Origin: Setophaga petechia | Lineage: Eukaryota > Chordata > Aves > Passeriformes > Parulidae | Length of the DNA stretch: 64,000 bases | Assembly: GCA_024362935.1 (NCBI GenBank) | Contig: JANCRA010000167.1 | Coordinates: 434,001 to 498,000, forward strand | Direction: 5' to 3' | In this document: positions 11,509-23,300 of the stretch, piece by piece | Layout: each line of letters starts with the position of its first letter | How positions within the stretch are numbered: position 1 is the stretch's first letter | Program-made: the position numbers and the translations under genes | The notes under the pieces: model-generated | The model's database searches: none | Told to the model about the DNA's origin: nothing | What the model saw: only the letters and a program-made list of their open reading frames with translations

Positions 11509-12122
11509 TGAAAAATGCATGTATTTTATGATTGGCTTTTCGCAAATATTAAAATGAATGTTATATGTGTTGTGTTAGGAAGTAATGCTGTATTAATTCT
11601 CTTAAGTACTGTGTTAAATATAGTTTTAAGTTATAAGAATTGTTAAAATAGAAACTATGCCATATAAGATGCTTTGTTAAACAGAAAGGCCTTGCAGTGA
11701 GATAGCAGCCAGAGGACACCTGAATCTTTCAGAGAAAGGGAATTTATTGCCCTCTTATCAGAAGAAATGAACTTCTTCCTGCCTTGAGGGCGCTGTTAGG
11801 ATTAGAAGGAAGAAGTTGACACTGCCCAGACAGAATCCTGTGTTTGAATGGAATTTATGCATCATGTATGCAGTGTATGAATATGCAACAGGCTGTTGTT
11901 TTTAAGGGTTAATCCTTTGTTAACGGGTGTCCCTTTTTCGGGCTCGTGATGCCCAGAAAAAGGTACCCGGACGTCCATAACTCTTTGCTTTTATTGTCTC
12001 ATATTGTCCTGATTTAAATTGTCCAAATTATTATTACTCTAATTGTATTACTATTTTTATAACCATTTTATTACTATTAAACTTTTAACAATTTCAAAAG
12101 CAAGTGATTGGCGTTTTTCACA
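11509..12122 (-). mobile_element. Solo LTR, inverted copy of 57555-58150
   Basis: This 614-bp element begins tgaaaaatgcat and ends gcgtttttcaca, giving near-perfect terminal inverted repeats (TGAAAAA/TTTTTCA). It matches 57555-58150 in reverse complement along its full length, including 'cctgttgcatattcatac' on that copy and its reverse here. Flanks are tgtatgg and tgttgg, which could be a TSD changed by one base insertion or deletion. Minus orientation is tentative, based on AATAAA (reverse of ttattg near 11740). Confidence 0.88.
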
Positions 12123-12128
12123 TGTTGG

Positions 12129-14186
12129 ATCTTAGCTTTCCTTGATACTCTGCAGTGTCCCAGCTTCCCTGGTCACCCCCCAGCTGAGAGCTTTGGGGTT
12201 GGCAGGCTTGGAGGAGACTTCAGTTTCAAAAGAGATGTACTTGATTTTAAATTACTTCAGACAAAACATGTTCAAAAGTTTTTAGAATTGTAGCAGACTT
12301 TGGAGGTGTGATAAATAGGTATGATTCGTGCTGATAAAATTGAAACAGTAATCAATATTGGTACAGTAATTAATATGTGGGAACAATAAAAATAGTTAAA
12401 AGTTGTAATGACGAAGAAAGAGGAGGGTCTCCACCCTCAAATATTGTTTAGTTTTTTTATGAAGGGATAATTGGGCAAACATAGCAGAGGTAAGGAAACA
12501 AACCCTGCTGGTGTGTTTCTTTTGTGATTGTGTCCTTTTTTTGTGATTTTTTTCTGTGATTGCCCTGTTGCAAGGGTGCCAGAGGTGCTTTGGACCAGCC
12601 CTGTGTACCCCAGTGTGAGGAGAGTGGCATTTCTAAGGAAATGCCAGCATGGCCAAGCAGCTGCTGTGCTATAACCATGTAGAGGTGTCTGCTCTAATCC
12701 ATTATATGTCAACACAATCCTCACCAAAACTGACTTTTCCATATGATTTTTGATGGACATGGCTTTCCATCTGTCCTCAGAAATATCAGTGAAATGACAT
12801 GTGCAGCATATCAGATTTGAAGTTAATTGAGGTAATTAAGTGGATTCCTGGTCCTGTGCCTTTTTCATGGACATCTGTTTGGATGGCATTTCTCCACTTC
12901 AGACCCTGCAGATGGAGTGTAAATATTCTGGAATCTGCCATTGGATTGTGCCTTTTGTTTGCTGTTTTCCTGAGACTTGGGGTTTCCTTAATGAAATACT
13001 GAATCTCTTAATTGTCACCAGCCTGACAAAAAGCTCAAGACATTTTCTCTACATTCAGATTTGGGGATTAGGAGAATTTGTGTTATAAATAAAATGTGCT
13101 GCATTATTTCCTATCCATTTCAGTGGGGAAAGGATTGATGCTGCTTCCTAGAGGCTTTGAGGCTTCTCATTGAAATTGAAACTTAAAATTTTAAGTTTTA
13201 TTTCTTTACATTATCAGTAAAAAAAAAAATAAAGGTATTCTAAAATATTTAATTCTTACTACTTTTTATACCCTTCTAAAATTTTAAACCTACTTGACTT
13301 TTCTCCTAATACTATCTCACAACAAGAAATAAAATAAATACATTGGTAGTTAACCAACACTAAAGCCCACCATGCTCATCAACACATCCATTAAAAAATC
13401 TCAAAATTAAAAAAATCTAAAATGAACAAACCAGAACCATTCCACCCTTCTCCTATTCTTCAGGCATGGTGTGGAGGAGTTCTGGGCTTTGGAGTGGATC
13501 TGAGTGAAAGCAGTGTAGGAATAGGACATGGAAGTAAGGAATTCATGGGTCCTGTCTTCCCTGCATACTCCCAGATCCTTCCCTCAGTCCTACAGGCCTG
13601 TTCATAACAATTAAAGGTGTTTTTTCTCAGATGTGAGAGGATCCAACAGTTTTTTCCAGCTGAAAATAACTTCATCTGCTCTGAACCATTTCAGTGGAAA
13701 GAGAGAGGCCTGAGATTGGCTCTCTTCATTCTCCTGTATTGAGACTTGTGTCTTTGTACCATGCTAAATTAGATGTTTTACATTTGGAGGGTAAGAATTG
13801 ATGTAACCTTCATGGATTCTTAACAGAAAGAAGAGCTTTAATAGTTCTTACTCTTTTTGCCATGACTGTTTTGTAGTTGTGTAACTTTTTTTCTGATTTG
13901 TGCTGTCAAATGCTTGTGAGAGCTTCCTTCAGCCTCTTTTAGATTGCTGTGGGAAAGAGGTGTGTCTGTAGGGGATATAATAATTTCTTTACCCTTTCTG
14001 TTATTGCTTTTGTTGGGTTTCATAGCATTTATTGTAAACAGAAGGCTGTGGACAGGAGTAGATGCTTTTCATAGCAATCCATTGTATGTCTCTGCTGCCA
14101 GGATTTTAGAGATGCACATGTGGGAACATGGAACTCATAGATCTCTTTTTGTCCCTTTTAGCTGTGTTCTGAGAAGGCTTCTTGGT
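12129..14186 (+). other. GPC5: Intron 2 sequence, with AT-rich stretch of possible retroviral origin
   Basis: Positions about 12307-12760 and 13200-13420 are AT-rich and unlike typical intron sequence (for example 'ttggtagttaaccaacac' near 13344). They may be decayed ERV pieces, but no termini, TSD or second copy was found here. The rest is unremarkable. Confidence 0.4.
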
Positions 14187-14791
14187 TGTGGGAGCTCAGC
14201 ACATCGCTCCTGACGTCCAGAATCACCGAGAAAACCCATGGGGGGCTCCGAGGTCCTGGAATGTTGCCAGGTATTCTTGGTGGCTGGACTTTGACCCTTC
14301 TGAGGGTGTGTATGAGGACATGAGGATGACCACAGTTTGAGTGGTGGAGGGATCACACATTTACAGGGTGAAATCTGTATTTTGGGATTTTGGTACAGGG
14401 GGGTTATGGAGACAAGATGGAGGAATCGGGGCGTGTCTCGTGCTGCTTCTTTCTTCTTGTCTCCATCTTCTGTGGTGCTGCTGGCACTTGGGGATTGGTT
14501 TGTGGTGAAGGTGCACTTGTTAACAAGGGTGAAAGGTATTGGGGATAAAAGGTAAATATGATGTGCGGAGTTTTTATTATAAAAGGACACGACCGCCCCG
14601 TGGGTGGTCAGAGTGCCCTTGGCTGCCTTGCTGGTCAGATCCCGGCTGGCAGAAAGGGAAACTCTGTAAGATCAGAAATAATAAACATTTTGAAGACCGA
14701 AATATCGAAGAGTCCAGACTCATCCTCCGATCCGCGGCTGCCCCGAACCATCCTGCGCGTGTGCGAGCACAGACAGCAGCCAGGTCGGGCA
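14187..14791 (+). mobile_element. Solo LTR, left arm of inverted pair, perfect TSD
   Basis: This 605-bp element runs from tgtgggagctcag to gtcgggca. It is flanked by cttggt on both sides (14181-14186 and 14792-14797). TATAAAA lies at 14578-14584 and AATAAA at 14680-14685, the normal U3-R order for a plus-strand LTR. It is a close reverse-complement match to 14922-15529. The 6-bp TSD and TG...CA ends fit a class II ERV. Confidence 0.95.
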
Positions 14792-14921
14792 CTTGGTAGT
14801 ATTTCCATTTTCCATGCATGACCAGGGATTGCTGGAATGTTTGAAGCCCTGTGCCCCAGTGGTGGCACCTTGTGCAGAGTTCATTGCTCTGGAACCTCTC
14901 CTCATTCCTTCTCTCCATGAG
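14792..14921 (+). other. Spacer between inverted LTRs
   Basis: These 130 bp comprise the right TSD of the left LTR, about 118 bp of original intron, and the left TSD of the right LTR. The spacer would be the loop if the two LTRs paired. Confidence 0.85.
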
Positions 14922-15529
14922 TGTCCGACCCGGCTGCTGTCTGTGCTCGCACACGCGCAGGATGGTTCGGGGCAGCCGCGGCTCAAAGGACGAGTCTGGA
15001 CTCTTTGATATTTCAATCTTCAGATTGTTTATTATTTCTGATCTCACAGAGTTTTCCTCTCTGCCAGCCGGGAACTGACCAGCAAGGCAGCCAAGGGCAC
15101 TCTGACCACCCACGGGGCGGTCGTGTCTTTTTATAATAAAAACTACCTACATCATATTTACCTTTTATCCCCAATACCTTTCACCCTTGTTAACAAGTGC
15201 ACCTTCACCACAAACCAATCCCCAAGTGCCAGCAGCACCACAGAAGATGGAGACAAGAAGAAGAAAGAAGAAGCATGAGACACGCCCCGATTCCTCCATC
15301 TTGTCTCCATAACCCCCCTGTACCAAAATCCCAAAATACAGATTTCGCCCTGTAAATGTGTGATCTCTCCACCACTCAGACTGTGGTCATTCTCATGTCC
15401 TCACACACATCCCTAGAAGGGTCAAAGTCCAGCCACCAAGAATATCTGGCAACATTCCAGGACCTCTGAGCCCCCCAAGGGTTCTCCCGGTGACTCTGGA
15501 CATCCCGAGCGATGTGCTGAGCTCCCACA
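14922..15529 (-). mobile_element. Solo LTR, right arm of inverted pair, perfect TSD
   Basis: This 608-bp minus-strand LTR runs on the plus strand from tgtccgacccgg to gctcccaca. It is flanked by catgag on both sides (14916-14921 and 15530-15535). The TSD differs from that of the left arm, so the two arms are independent insertions of one family rather than an inverted duplication. Substitutions are scattered along the alignment. Confidence 0.95.
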
Positions 15530-15535
15530 CATGAG

Positions 15536-18500
15536 CACCCTTAGCTTGCCCCAGCCCAGCTGCAGGGTCCTGTTCCACCCCAGCACAGTGCTCATACAGC
15601 TGGCTAGGCAGGAATTTTGGCTGGATAAATAGAATTCTGAGAAATAACAGCTGACCAGCAGACACAAAGCAGTTATCTGAGCTAGAATGCCTTTTCTACA
15701 TGCATTTAATCACTTCCTCATGTGTGATATCCTCCTTTTCTCTCTCAGTAGTTTAGGGCCAGGTGGTTGTGTGAAAGTCCTAACTAAATATGGCCCAGTC
15801 TCTCTGGAATACCTTCCTTCTGTTCCTACCTGTGCAGATTGCTCTAAGGAAAACTCCTGACATGTGGCAAAGAGCTGATTTTTATGTTTTCCTGTGGACT
15901 GGAAGTCAAAAATCAGGGCAATTTCTGCATCTCACTCAGCAGGAAATGATCCAGATGCCAGTCATATAGGTGTGCAATTAACATTAAATATGAGAAATTT
16001 TTATATTTTAAAAGCACAGAGATGTGTGGGTCTCTGAAGTGCTCTTACAGACAGCAAAATCTGAGGCACTTCTTTTTGCAGAGTGAATGGGGTGAGAAGA
16101 GGCTGTTGGGGTTTGGCAGGACTTCACTGAACTTGGCAGAAAAGGACACGTGGTAGTGGTAAACATGAGGCATAAAATGCTGGAACACTGCAGACAAAAT
16201 AATGGCACACAGAATGGGGAGTAGGTCTAAAGGTACAAATATAAATATTTAAATTTAAGGAATAGTTTTAATTTTTTTAATACTTTAAACTTAACACTCC
16301 AGAAATACTAACTTCTTCAAGTATAGTCAGCTGGGAAAAAATGGTCAGAAAAGGTGAAAGCCACCAAATTTATTGCAAAAAAGTTAATGTTTGGGGGCAC
16401 TAGCAAATAAATGTGAAATTAAAGAAACAGCAGACCAGCTGCAGGAGGGAGAATCCTTTTAACCCAGACTGCTCTTGTGTTGATTGTTTGGGATTAGTTT
16501 TGAATATGTTTGGGATTAGTTATGAATATGTCAGTCTTCATGTATGTAACTAATTTCAGTACCCTTGGGAATAATGGCAGAGTGCCCTGGGAGTGAAGGG
16601 AATTTCAGTGATTCAGAAGTGTTGCCTTGAGCAGTTCCTGCTGAAGGCACTGCTGTCCTGGAGTCACTGTCAGGATTGGTGTGGCAGTGGCTGATGTTGA
16701 TAACTCTGATGAAGGTGGGAGCTCTCATGAGTGCAGGTGCTGTCCCTGAGCATGGAGTACTGAGCAGTGCTGGCAGATACTAGAAGGATACAGTACCAGT
16801 GAGTGATGAAGCAGCTCTTAGCAAGATGAATATTGTTTTTTACCTGCAAACACAGGAATGAGAAAGTCTTCTCTGATTTAAATGTATGTAGTCTTTACAA
16901 AACAGAACGTAGCATTCACCTTTGCTGTGGTCCAGAAGGAGTTAAAAACCCTGATAATCTTTGCACTGATTTAATTGAGCTTAGGCCCTGGCTCCAAGGA
17001 CAGAATGAAACTAAAGCTTTTCAATTATGATGCCAAAGAAAAGGGAAGGGTTCTGTTCCCCCAGTGGAGATTACTTTATTGGGATGTGCCATGGAATATA
17101 TTGTTGAGTGGCAAATGAGTGAAGTGCAATGGGTACAAGCCAGCTTGAACTCATTACTGAAAAACCTCCTCCTGGCAACCTGCAAAAATGGATTCCTGAG
17201 AGAAGGAACATTCACTGGGTCCTGCTGGGGGACAGGAGAAAGTCAGGAAGTGCCAAAGGAACATATGAGATACAAAAAATGTAAAGTACTGATATATACA
17301 CATGCAAAGAGAGACAGGCACTTCTCTTTTTTATTTGGATTTAATAGTACAATTTATGGAGATTTAGTCCTTCAGAGAAAGTAAATTTATAAAGAACCAA
17401 AACCTACTGTAGTTAAATTTTTGTTGAAAACAAAATTACTCTTATGACCTCCTGATGTTTTAGCTTACATGCTAAATGTAGCAGCAAAAATACTTTTCCA
17501 CCACCACCTCCCTCCAGATTTTGAGACTGTTTATCACATCTGCCTCACTCTTGCTGCTTCTGTATGTGGTGGCAAAATTTGGAAAAGGTGGAGGAAGAAG
17601 ACCAGTGCTTTGATATTCAAATGTGCAGAGTAACTTCTGCAAAGAGTATGGGAGAAGATAAGGGTTCAAACAAAACACAGATATTTTGTTTCACTAGCTA
17701 TGCCAATACAGTGGGGAAGGAAAATCGAATTTTCAGGCTGAGACCTTCAGAGTTCTGTGGCTGAAGAATTTCTGTGTCCAGAGTATCAAATCATGTCATA
17801 ACAGATGCCATCCTTCCCTATTAACCTTTCATTTTCCAGTGTCCTCAGCCAGCCTTCCTTCCAGCAGAGCTGCTGCTGTTCCACACCCGTTCTGGTTTGG
17901 TGTCTGTGGCTGTTGTGCACACACCTGACATCCCTCTCACCCTGCTCAGCAGCTTGCTTCTGCAGCAGGTGGCTCTGGAGCTGGGGGCTTGGTTTAAAGG
18001 GAAGAAAAGTCCCCTCATTTCAGTGTGTGCTGCTGGCAGGGAGCTGCTGTGTGTGTGTCTGGATCCTGTGGGTCAGTCACTCACTTTGCTGCACACCTTA
18101 GCCCAGGTGCAAGTGGCACTTGATAGCATGAGCTGTCATTTCTTCTGAGTGCATAATTCACAGTGGAGGGGAGCTTTTGAATGAGTCAGGTGTGCTTTAT
18201 TGGAGAAGAGGAAGTGTCATTTCAGCAGTCTCAATCAGAATTTTTGTAATTTTTTGCCTTGTAATCTGGACATTTTCTAATGGGCTATGATGTTTGCCAT
18301 CTCTTTTTTTTTTTTTTTTAGTATTCACCAGATTACCTCCCTCCCTTTCTTTTTCCTGAGTGTGGTCATTAGATCTGAGCAGCAAGACTAGCCTCAACAA
18401 TGATTTTACTTTTGCAGAAAGGAATACCCAACAATTCAAGGACAAATAAGACATGTAGAAAAAGCTGTATAAAAAGAAACACATACCTGCACATCTACCC

Positions 18501-19876
18501 ACTGTAGGCTTAGAAATAATGTGCCAATGAATAACAAAGATAAAATAAGGCTGGGGATGGCACAGCTTCAAGGAAAATGCAAAGAACTAATGAAGGTTTC
18601 AAAGATGTTTAAGTTCTCTCTCTGTATCAGAAGACTGATTCTCCTCATGGCTCCTTGCAGGTGGAGTAAGCTGAGTGAAGGCTTTGGAGTTGCACCAGGT
18701 GTAGCTGGTGTAAATCACAGCAGCATGAGAGCCACGGTGATTTATCTTGTGATGGCAGAGACAAATCTTATCTGGAGATTCCTGGTTCTGTAGAGGATGA
18801 AGCGTTCATTTTCCTGTCATCACTCAAGGCAATAGATAGTTTTATCTAATTTTATAATCTGTCTGAACAGAGCAGTTTTGAGGCTATAAACATTATTTAA
18901 AGATGTGCTTTCTTGTATTTCTGAAACTGTCATCAAGGTCTTTTCCTCAAGCAGACATCTTTTCTATAGGTCTGCTTTTGATCTTATTTTACGACTGATG
19001 GGCTTTATAGCAAGTTTTAGTGAGTTTTTATTTCAAGATCAATAAAACTGAAATACTAAAAGCAAAGTGCAGGCTTGCAACCCACCCACTCTTCCCCTCA
19101 CACACTGTGACACACCTTTTGGGACTGCTGTCATATCAGGTGGCACCAGGCCATGTGCTGGGTTTGGTGGTGCAGCACAAGGCTCTGTTTAAGCAGGAAT
19201 CAGAATGGAGATGTTCTAGCACTGCATGTTGCTTAAAACTTTGTGTGGTGAGATTCCACCCTGACAGGAAGCAGAGTCAGATGTGAATATACCAATCTGC
19301 ATTGCTTGAAATAACAAAAGCAACCATGTTATCCAGTACCTCAGAGTTCTGAGGACTTGGTAAGGCTGCTGGGTGAGGAGAGGGTGAGGGAGGCAGCTCC
19401 CTGTTAGTGTGCTATCCAGGCCCTTTCCCTGTGGGGAGTGCTGGGGAGCAGCCCCAGGAGCTGCTGACAGAATGCCTTGTCTTTCCATGTGCATGCCTGA
19501 GAGGAGGGAATGGATGTGCTGATGTGCATCAGCATCACTGCCTGCTTGTCCTGACCAGAGATCACCATACTGTAACCTAAGATGAGTTTCTGAAGACAAT
19601 CCCCTTCTCCTGGCAGAGATGTCTGCAGCCAGGGAGACATGCCCTCCAGGACCTTGGGGGTCCTGCCTTCAGGTTTTCCCCTGAGGCCCCTGGATGGATG
19701 GTGAGGCTCCCTCCCAGTCAGACTGGGTGTTGGTGAGGTCCCAGAGCCATGGCTGCTCTTCACAAGCCCTGGCTCACCAGGGCAGGAGGAACAGGGCTGG
19801 GCTCAGGTCCTGGCAGTGAATTCTCCCTGCAGTGAGGAGCAGCTCAGCCATCCTCCTGTGATGCTGAGTGTTGCAG
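15536..19876 (+). other. GPC5: Intron 2 sequence; nothing firm
   Basis: This is mostly ordinary intronic DNA with a T run at about 18304-18319. Open frames at 19216-19599 and 19404-19763 (minus strand) show no recognised domain. Confidence 0.5.
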
Positions 19877-20300
19877 TGTGAGGTGTGACCAAAAGTCTGT
19901 ATTCTATCACCATCTCCCCAAGCTGTCAAAAGCCAGGTGGGCAGTGTTGTTTATCTCTTCCATGACTCATCCCTGATACCTCCCTCCAGGGGATATCTTC
20001 TGCTTAGGAGCCATCAAATCTCATTGCATGACTGATAGAATTACATCATCTGGTTGGGAGACACTCCTCCCCTGGGCAGAGCATCTCCCCATGGGATGAT
20101 GGAATTGGATCAGCCCTGCAGGGACACTCAGTGCCATGGACAGCAGAGATCTCCTGGAGGGAGGATTGGCTGGGGGAGAGAGAAAGAAAAAACTGCCCAT
20201 GGACAGCAGAGAACTGCCCCAGCTCTGACAGGTGGGGATAGAATGGACACCCCCAAATAAATCTTTCACCCTAAGACAGGCACTCAGTGTCTGCAGCACA
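19877..20300 (+). mobile_element. Probable solo LTR (boundaries uncertain)
   Basis: The segment starts tgtgaggtgtgacc and ends ctgcagcaca (TGTG...CACA ends). It has AATAAA at 20256-20261 about 40 bp before its end, as expected for R-U5. Flanking hexamers ttgcag and tcacct do not match, so the ends are approximate. The composition resembles passerine LTR families I remember only loosely. Confidence 0.5.
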
Positions 20301-23300
20301 TCACCTGAAGGTCCTTGGTGTCTCCCAGCCTAGGAGGGCTGTGCTGCACAGTCCAGTTTGTCTGAAAAAGAATCTGAACACTCAATACATTGTTGTTCTG
20401 TCAAATGAGTTTCTGGATGCCTCAGGACAGCTCCTCATTCTCATCTTCCTTCCACAGCCATTTGCTGTGGCTCGCTGGCTGCACGAGTCAGGGTCAGCCC
20501 TGGATTCATGTGCTTTAAAGACAGGCAGACACATGGTTGGGTCCTTTATTGGCTTGGGACCAAAGAACTCAGCATTCTGGAGATCAAACATTTTGATTTC
20601 ATACAAGTTTTATTGGTCTGCCAGGATATGAGTTTTGACAGCCTGAGGGCTCGTGAGTGAAGTAACTCAAGTCTATTTACACGCTAACCTTTGGATTTCT
20701 CATGTGCGAGACAATTTATTTAAATAAAAAATTGGATATAAAAATGGAATTAAGCCTTTATGATGACCTTTCGAGTAATTTGGACACATTCTCATCTTGG
20801 CTTGTTATTTAAAACTGATGCAGTTATTGATCCGTGATTTGGGAAATGAAATTTTATCTGAAACCATTTTAATATTTGTGTTGAGCTGTAAGTGAGAAAA
20901 GGCTTTTTCTTGTTAGTATTTGGATGCTATTTGTGGTTGGTTGTTTTTGTTTCCAGTGAAGCTGATAAGCATAGAGAACTGTGGATGTGTTCATTCTTTT
21001 ATTTTCAGATTTGGACTCTGTTTAGATTCTGTTTTGGTTTCATCCCAGGTTGTGCTCGTTGCATGAGAGAGGAGGACCTTGGCATTTTCGTTATTAAAGA
21101 ATTTTACTCTTCAATTTAAAACAAAAAGCAATTAATCTTTTAAATATACATATAGTATAAAACTAAGTTCCAAATATTTTTCATCCCACTTCATTTTGAG
21201 AACCTTTTGATGTTGTCAGGTTAAAATGTGTTAATTAAAGCATGGATCTGTATGTGATGTTTTAGAAGTTGGCAATTACAGAGAAGTAACATGATTATCC
21301 TTTACAGGGGAAAACCATGTGAAAACTTCAGCTGTATAGTAATTTTGTTTTGTTTTTAAAAAACTTGTAACTCAAAACAAGTCCCAGAATTTATTTCAGA
21401 ATTATTCTGAGTTAGGATAGGGATCAGTCAAAATCAAATTATAGATCAAGTTGAAATGTATGGGAGGGCCACACCAAACCATTCCCAAAAGAATAATTAT
21501 AAAAGAAAAAGTGGGAGAATCACTTAAATTCTGCTTAAAATCTGTTTTGAAAATGTAAGTAATAATTCTGAAAGCAGCAAATCTGAACCCATAGAATCTG
21601 CTGCCCCAAAAGACTGTGCCTTGGGATTTCCTCTCATTTACTCCAGAAGGTTTCCACATGCAACATCTTTACTTTTAAGGTCTGAGCCACAGCCTTGTGT
21701 GATCTGTTAAATAGCTGGAAAAGCACACTGAGATAAGGCACATGAACATTGTGCAGGGTGGACACTGCTGTTTATAAATTGAGGAACAGAATTCATCAAA
21801 ACTCTGTGTGCATATCTTTGGCTGGTGCCAGGGAGAATTTAAAAAAAAAAAGAAATTACCCTCCTCCTGTTTTTTTATGGAAAATGATTTTTTCTTTCAA
21901 TCAGCATTCTTGAAGTGTGGCATTCCTTTCTAAAAGAACCCATTCAGCACATCAGAGGGGCTCTGGGGGTTCCCTGCTGGCCCTGTGTGGGATTAGAGTG
22001 TTTCTATTTACAATTCATCAACTTGATTCAAATCAGAGCCAGACTGAATCCTAACTCTGTGGATGTTGTTCAGCATCTCTGACTAAACTAATCTGGTTTT
22101 CCCTGGAACAGAACCCGTGTGCTTTGCAGTTACACCTGCAGTCAAAAGACTCCTGTTGATAATGTTAGAATTCCAGAAAAATGCAGCTAAAAATCCCACC
22201 TAGATCAGCATTAGCAGCACTTGGCACTCATTGGATTTTCAAACCAAAATGCTCTGTTGGGATATCAAAAGTGATGTGCCTGCTGCCTTGCTAGTAAGAA
22301 AACCTAAAACAAGTCCAAAACATCAAAATACAGGCACATGTCAGTGTCTCAAACTAACCTTGGATAGCTTCTCACTGTAGGCAGCAGAATCTCCTGGTGA
22401 AAAATAATATTTATTAACTACTTTCCCAGTCATATTATTTATTAAATCCACATTGAGCATATTTGCCAGCAGAATAAAATGGTTTTGGCTACACAGCATA
22501 ACAATGAGCTATTCCAAAAAAAATTTAAAGAAAAAGACAAAAAAATGCTATTTTTAATAAAAGAAGCCAGATGCTGACTTCATGTATTCTGGGTAGAGAA
22601 ACCCCATGTAAATTCCATGCTCCTCCATGATTCCCTTTAGTGAAATTATATCTGGTGTTTGAATCCAGTGCGATTTTTAATGCACTAACATCTCTTGGCT
22701 CAAAAGGCTCTTTATTCTTTCCAGACCAATAAATCTGGGGCTGTTGCACTAGGTTGGTTTTAGTGTTTTTTGGCAGTACAGTAACTCATGTTGCCTGTTG
22801 ATGATTTCTTTGGGTTTTTTAGTACTCTCTGACATATTCTCTTCAATCAGTACATCTTCTAATAAAGGAAAGTGATGGGGTTTTTTTTGTTTTTATAAAT
22901 TTTGAAGTGTATTTTCAACTCAAACTATTTTAACTGTTTAGGTTCCAGTGAAAAAGAAAAGATAAGCAATAATTATTCAACTATTATACTGTATATAGTA
23001 TAGTATATATAAATACTATATATACTATATATAATATAGTACACTATATAGATATTACATTATATTATATTATATTATATTATATTATATTATATTATAT
23101 TATATTATATTATATTATATTATATTATATTATATTATATTATATTATATTATATTATATTTTTTACTACATTATATTATTACTCTTAAGTTCCAGAGCT
23201 TTAAATACAGGTAGGACAAATGTGTTATGGCCATGATTTAAATCTGTCAGCAGAGACCTTGTAGGCTGTGATTCTGCACACACAGAGACTCTTGAAGGCA

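Noticed and set aside
12307..12760. Possible LTR starting tgtgataaatagg and ending gatggaca
   Set aside because: Flanking hexamers do not match, there is no second copy in the window, and U3/R signals are unclear.
14187..15529. Reading the inverted LTR pair as a single DNA transposon or foldback element
   Set aside because: Each arm has its own perfect TSD and LTR-type TATA and poly(A) signals, so two separate LTR insertions explain it better.
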